The notes under the pieces were generated by a model that had not been told where the DNA came from, ran no database searches, and saw nothing but the letters and a program-made list of their open reading frames with translations. This document shows positions 61,840 through 64,000 of a DNA stretch of 64,000 nucleotides, in pieces; position 1 is the first letter of the stretch, and each line of letters opens with the position of its first letter. The DNA comes from Kangsaoukella pontilimi (GTDB lineage: Bacteria; Pseudomonadota; Alphaproteobacteria; Rhodobacterales; Rhodobacteraceae), in the NCBI RefSeq assembly GCF_009830125.1, contig NZ_WUPT01000001.1, positions 186,001-250,000 of the forward strand, read 5' to 3'. Position numbers and translations under genes: made by a program.

Positions 61840-62129
61840 GGCGTGTCCGGGCTGTCCGCCGCCGTGATCTCGGTGCGTGCGCCGGCATTCTCAAGGGGGT
61901 GGGCGAGGATGTTCAGCAGGCTGAACGTGTCCGGGCCTGCATCGAGCGACTGGTAGAGCCAGGGGGTTCTATCGAGAACCGCCATGAAGCCCTCATCCGT
62001 TTCGCTGTCCCATTCCCCGGCGATGACACGGGCAACGGCGGTCTTGTCCGGACCGAAATCCGTGATCCAGAGCTGATAGAAATTCCCGGCGCCGCGCCGT
62101 CTGGCGCCGGGCTTCCGGAAGAGGCTCAA
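61824..62129 (-). CDS. Small conserved-looking hypothetical protein
   Basis: 101 residues, soluble, with an NFYQLWITDFGPDKTAVARV segment and no motif I recognise. It starts 4 bp inside the UPF0173 hydrolase stop (ATGA), which argues for a real coupled gene. It overlaps tadA by 16 bp at the 3' end. Function unknown. Confidence 0.55.
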   Translation of the reverse strand: MSLFRKPGARRRGAGNFYQLWITDFGPDKTAVARVIAGEWDSETDEGFMAVLDRTPWLYQSLDAGPDTFSLLNILAHPLENAGARTEITAADSPDTPYRGS

Positions 62130-62818
62130 ATCTCGATGGTCTCCATGACATCGGGCGTTTTCACGTCGACGCCCGGAAGGCCCGCGATAAGGTCATCTGC
62201 CGTCTGAGCCAAGAGCGGGAAGGTCTTGTAATGGCAGGGGATCACCGTCTTGAAGTCGAAGTATTTCTTCGCGGCCCAGGCAGCAGCCTTCATGTCCATC
62301 GTATAGTGTCCGCCCGCACAGAGGATGCCGATATCGGGGGCGTAATACTCGCCCATCCACGCCATGTCGGCCATGATGTCGGTGTCGCCCGAGACATAGA
62401 TCGTGCGACCTTCGCCCCGGATCATGAACCCGGCCTCGCCGCCTGCATAGGTGGCGGCTGTGCCACCTGTATCGATGGACGAGGAATGGACCGCGTTCAC
62501 CATACTCACCAGCACCGAGTTGAAGCTGATCGTGCCGCCTTTGCCGAAGCCGATGGTCTCGACCCCGTCACCCGAGAGAATGTTGGACAATTCGTGGATG
62601 CAGGCGATGGGAATGTCCTTGGCTTTGGCGATACCAACGGCATTCGTCGTATGATCGCCGTGGCCATGGGTCAGAAGAATCGCGGTCGCGCCTTCGGTCG
62701 CCTCGGCCTCGCGGCCTTCGGGGAAGACCGGGTTCCCGGAGAACCAGGGATCGACAAGCAGGATCTGGTCTTCGATTTCGATGCGAAAGCTGGCATGTCC
62801 GAGCCACGTGATTTTCAT
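62126..62818 (-). CDS. UPF0173 metal-dependent hydrolase (metallo-beta-lactamase fold)
   Basis: 230 residues. MKITWLGHASFRIEI opens it, LLTHGHGDHTTNA is the HxHxDH metal motif, and VSGDTDIMADM plus VIPCHYKTFPLL supply the remaining ligands. These match UPF0173/YtkL-type proteins. The natural substrate is unknown. It shares a short divergent gap (46 bp) with the ceramidase-fold gene. Confidence 0.9.
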   Translation of the reverse strand: MKITWLGHASFRIEIEDQILLVDPWFSGNPVFPEGREAEATEGATAILLTHGHGDHTTNAVGIAKAKDIPIACIHELSNILSGDGVETIGFGKGGTISFNSVLVSMVNAVHSSSIDTGGTAATYAGGEAGFMIRGEGRTIYVSGDTDIMADMAWMGEYYAPDIGILCAGGHYTMDMKAAAWAAKKYFDFKTVIPCHYKTFPLLAQTADDLIAGLPGVDVKTPDVMETIEI

Positions 62819-62864
62819 GCGGTCCTCCCTAGGTGGTCAGAGCGTGAGCATAACAGGTGGCGGG

Positions 62865-63515
62865 ATGGATTGGACAAGAGCCTTCGACAATTATTGCGAG
62901 CGGACCGACCTGACCTATTGGTCCGAGCCGCTGAATGCGCTGACCAATATCGCCTTCCTCGTCGCCGCCGTGGTGATGTGGCGGCGGACGGGCGGGCTGA
63001 GGGACGGGCGCATTCTGTCGGCGATCCTTTTCGCCATCGGGATCGGGTCGTGGCTGTTTCACACTCATGCCACGGTCTGGGCGGTGACGCTCGATGTGAT
63101 TCCGATCATCCTCTTTTCGCTCTTCTACATCTTCCTCGCCAATCGCGACTTCTGGGGCTGGCCGGTGCCGGCGGCGATACTGGGCGCGGCGCTTTACATC
63201 CCGTTCTCCGCAGCGGCCAATCAGGTCTTCGACGCGCTGCCCTTCTTCCGTATCTCGTCGGGCTACTGGCCCTTGCCGCTGATCATCTTCTTTTACGCGG
63301 GGCTTCTGGCGACGCGCGACCGGCGGCTGGGCGGGAACCTTGCGCTTGGGGCATCGATCCTCTGCGTGTCGCTCACGTTCCGGTCGGTCGATGAGATGTT
63401 TTGCGAGACCACGCGGATCGGCACCCATTTCGTCTGGCATTGTCTGAACGCGGTGATGTTGGGCTGGATGATCGAGACCTGGCGCCGTCAGAGACTGGCG
63501 GCAAGGGCAAGGTAG
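62865..63515 (+). CDS. Ceramidase-fold (CREST) membrane protein
   Basis: 216 residues from the ATG at 62865 (AGGTGG upstream), with about seven membrane segments. NYCERTDLTYWSEPLNALTN, GIGSWLFHTHAT and GTHFVWHCLNAVML match the alkaline-ceramidase/CREST family, whose three His and one Asp or Ser bind zinc. The substrate in bacteria may be a sphingolipid or another amide lipid. The 3' end overlaps the AEC transporter by 28 bp. Confidence 0.82.
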   Translation: MDWTRAFDNYCERTDLTYWSEPLNALTNIAFLVAAVVMWRRTGGLRDGRILSAILFAIGIGSWLFHTHATVWAVTLDVIPIILFSLFYIFLANRDFWGWPVPAAILGAALYIPFSAAANQVFDALPFFRISSGYWPLPLIIFFYAGLLATRDRRLGGNLALGASILCVSLTFRSVDEMFCETTRIGTHFVWHCLNAVMLGWMIETWRRQRLAARAR

Positions 63516-64000
63516 GCGGGCAGGGCAAGAAGGGACGCAAGCGTCTGCCAGGCGAGGATATCGGCGAAGAGCTCGGCATCGCCGCCCATCTTCCGGGCCA
63601 CGATATAGCCGTTCGAGGCCGCGGGGATCGCCGTGGCCAGCACACCCGCCACAAGCTCGGGTCCGGCGAGGCCAGCGAGGCTGCCGAGGCCGAGGAAGAC
63701 GAGCGGCGCAAGGCCGGGCCGGATCAGCACCGCGAGGACCACCGTGCGCGAGACAGCCAGAAAACGCTTCACCTCGATCCCTGCGCCCACCGCCAGAAGG
63801 CCCACGCCAAGTGCGGCACGGCCCACGATCTGAAAGCCGTTGGAAAGCGGCTCGGGCAGGCCGCCGAGCGGGTTTAGCACAAGGCCGATGGCGCAGCCGA
63901 TGATGATCGGGTTGGTCGCGACCGCTTTGAGAACACCGCGCCATCCGGCCTCGGCCCGCACCAGCGATGCGATGATGAGGATGTTGCCCACGTTGATGAA
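63488..64000 (-). CDS. AEC-family (auxin efflux carrier-like) transporter, partial
   Basis: 170 residues; the 5' end is beyond the window edge and the frame is open to base 64000. NPIIIGCAIGLVLNPLGG, the LLAVGAGIEVKRF segment and ATAIPAASNGYIVARKMGG are AEC-family features (the last in the C-terminal half). These permeases move carboxylates or auxin-like acids. Function here unknown. The GTG at 63991 is internal, not the start. Confidence 0.82.
   Translation of the reverse strand, partial: FINVGNILIIASLVRAEAGWRGVLKAVATNPIIIGCAIGLVLNPLGGLPEPLSNGFQIVGRAALGVGLLAVGAGIEVKRFLAVSRTVVLAVLIRPGLAPLVFLGLGSLAGLAGPELVAGVLATAIPAASNGYIVARKMGGDAELFADILAWQTLASLLALPAYLALAASL

Overview
The window is about 64 kb of high-GC, gene-dense bacterial chromosome. 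Gene content points to a marine alphaproteobacterium of the Rhodobacteraceae (Roseobacter group): a DmdA-like DMSP demethylase, an smo-type polyol operon, TRAP carboxylate transport, Zur-controlled zinc uptake, many ATGA start/stop overlaps and dispersed GC-rich hairpin repeats. No species can be named from sequence alone. I saw no rRNA, tRNA, IS element, prophage or CRISPR array.

Layout. 1-1.7 kb: 3' end of a Kdo-transferase-like gene coupled to a NeuA-like cytidylyltransferase, then a convergent rhomboid protease. 1.7-10.8 kb: a divergent exopolysaccharide locus. One side has an outer-membrane barrel protein, a Wza-like export protein, a large TPR lipoprotein and a priming sugar transferase; the other has an ExeA-like ATPase, a Wzz-like chain-length protein and a tyrosine autokinase. 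These are the accessory families of exosortase-type (PEP-CTERM) EPS loci, but no exosortase is present. 10.8-15.1 kb: rmlC-rmlB-rmlD-rmlA and a UDP-glucuronate epimerase supply dTDP-rhamnose and probably UDP-galacturonate. 15.2-18.5 kb: znuB-znuC-zur opposite znuA, with a Zur-like palindrome between them. 18.5-23.0 kb: a probable DMSP demethylation locus (dmdA and an acyl-CoA ligase, divergent from a GntR regulator and a DmdD-like crotonase) with a perfect palindrome beside the regulator start.

23.0-31.4 kb: a LacI regulator and smoEFGK-smoS-mtlK plus a P-loop sugar kinase, with two matching palindromes as candidate LacI operators. 31.4-33.0 kb: a SulP transporter. 33.1-42.1 kb: RpiR regulator, N-formylglutamate-amidohydrolase-like enzyme, a three-gene TRAP transporter, a glutamine-synthetase-like ligase, an aldehyde dehydrogenase and an iron alcohol dehydrogenase. 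Together they read as an uptake and catabolic unit that I propose works through gamma-glutamylated intermediates. 42.2-48.1 kb: a ugp-type ABC transporter with glycerophosphodiesterase, and a lone extra permease on the opposite strand. 48.2-52.8 kb: kdsB-kdsA-glycosyltransferase-kdsD-Kdo transferase. 52.8-54.2 kb: dtd and a PfkB kinase.

54.3-60.3 kb: an envelope-stress-like module (small membrane protein, XpaC, TelA, DUF2927 lipoprotein, SPFH-GYF protein, a b561-like membrane protein and a double zinc-ribbon membrane protein). 60.4-64 kb: RluB-type pseudouridine synthase, TadA, a small unknown protein, a UPF0173 hydrolase, a ceramidase-fold membrane protein and the 3' end of an AEC-family transporter. 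Functional assignments rest on recognisable motifs and context; no database search was run.
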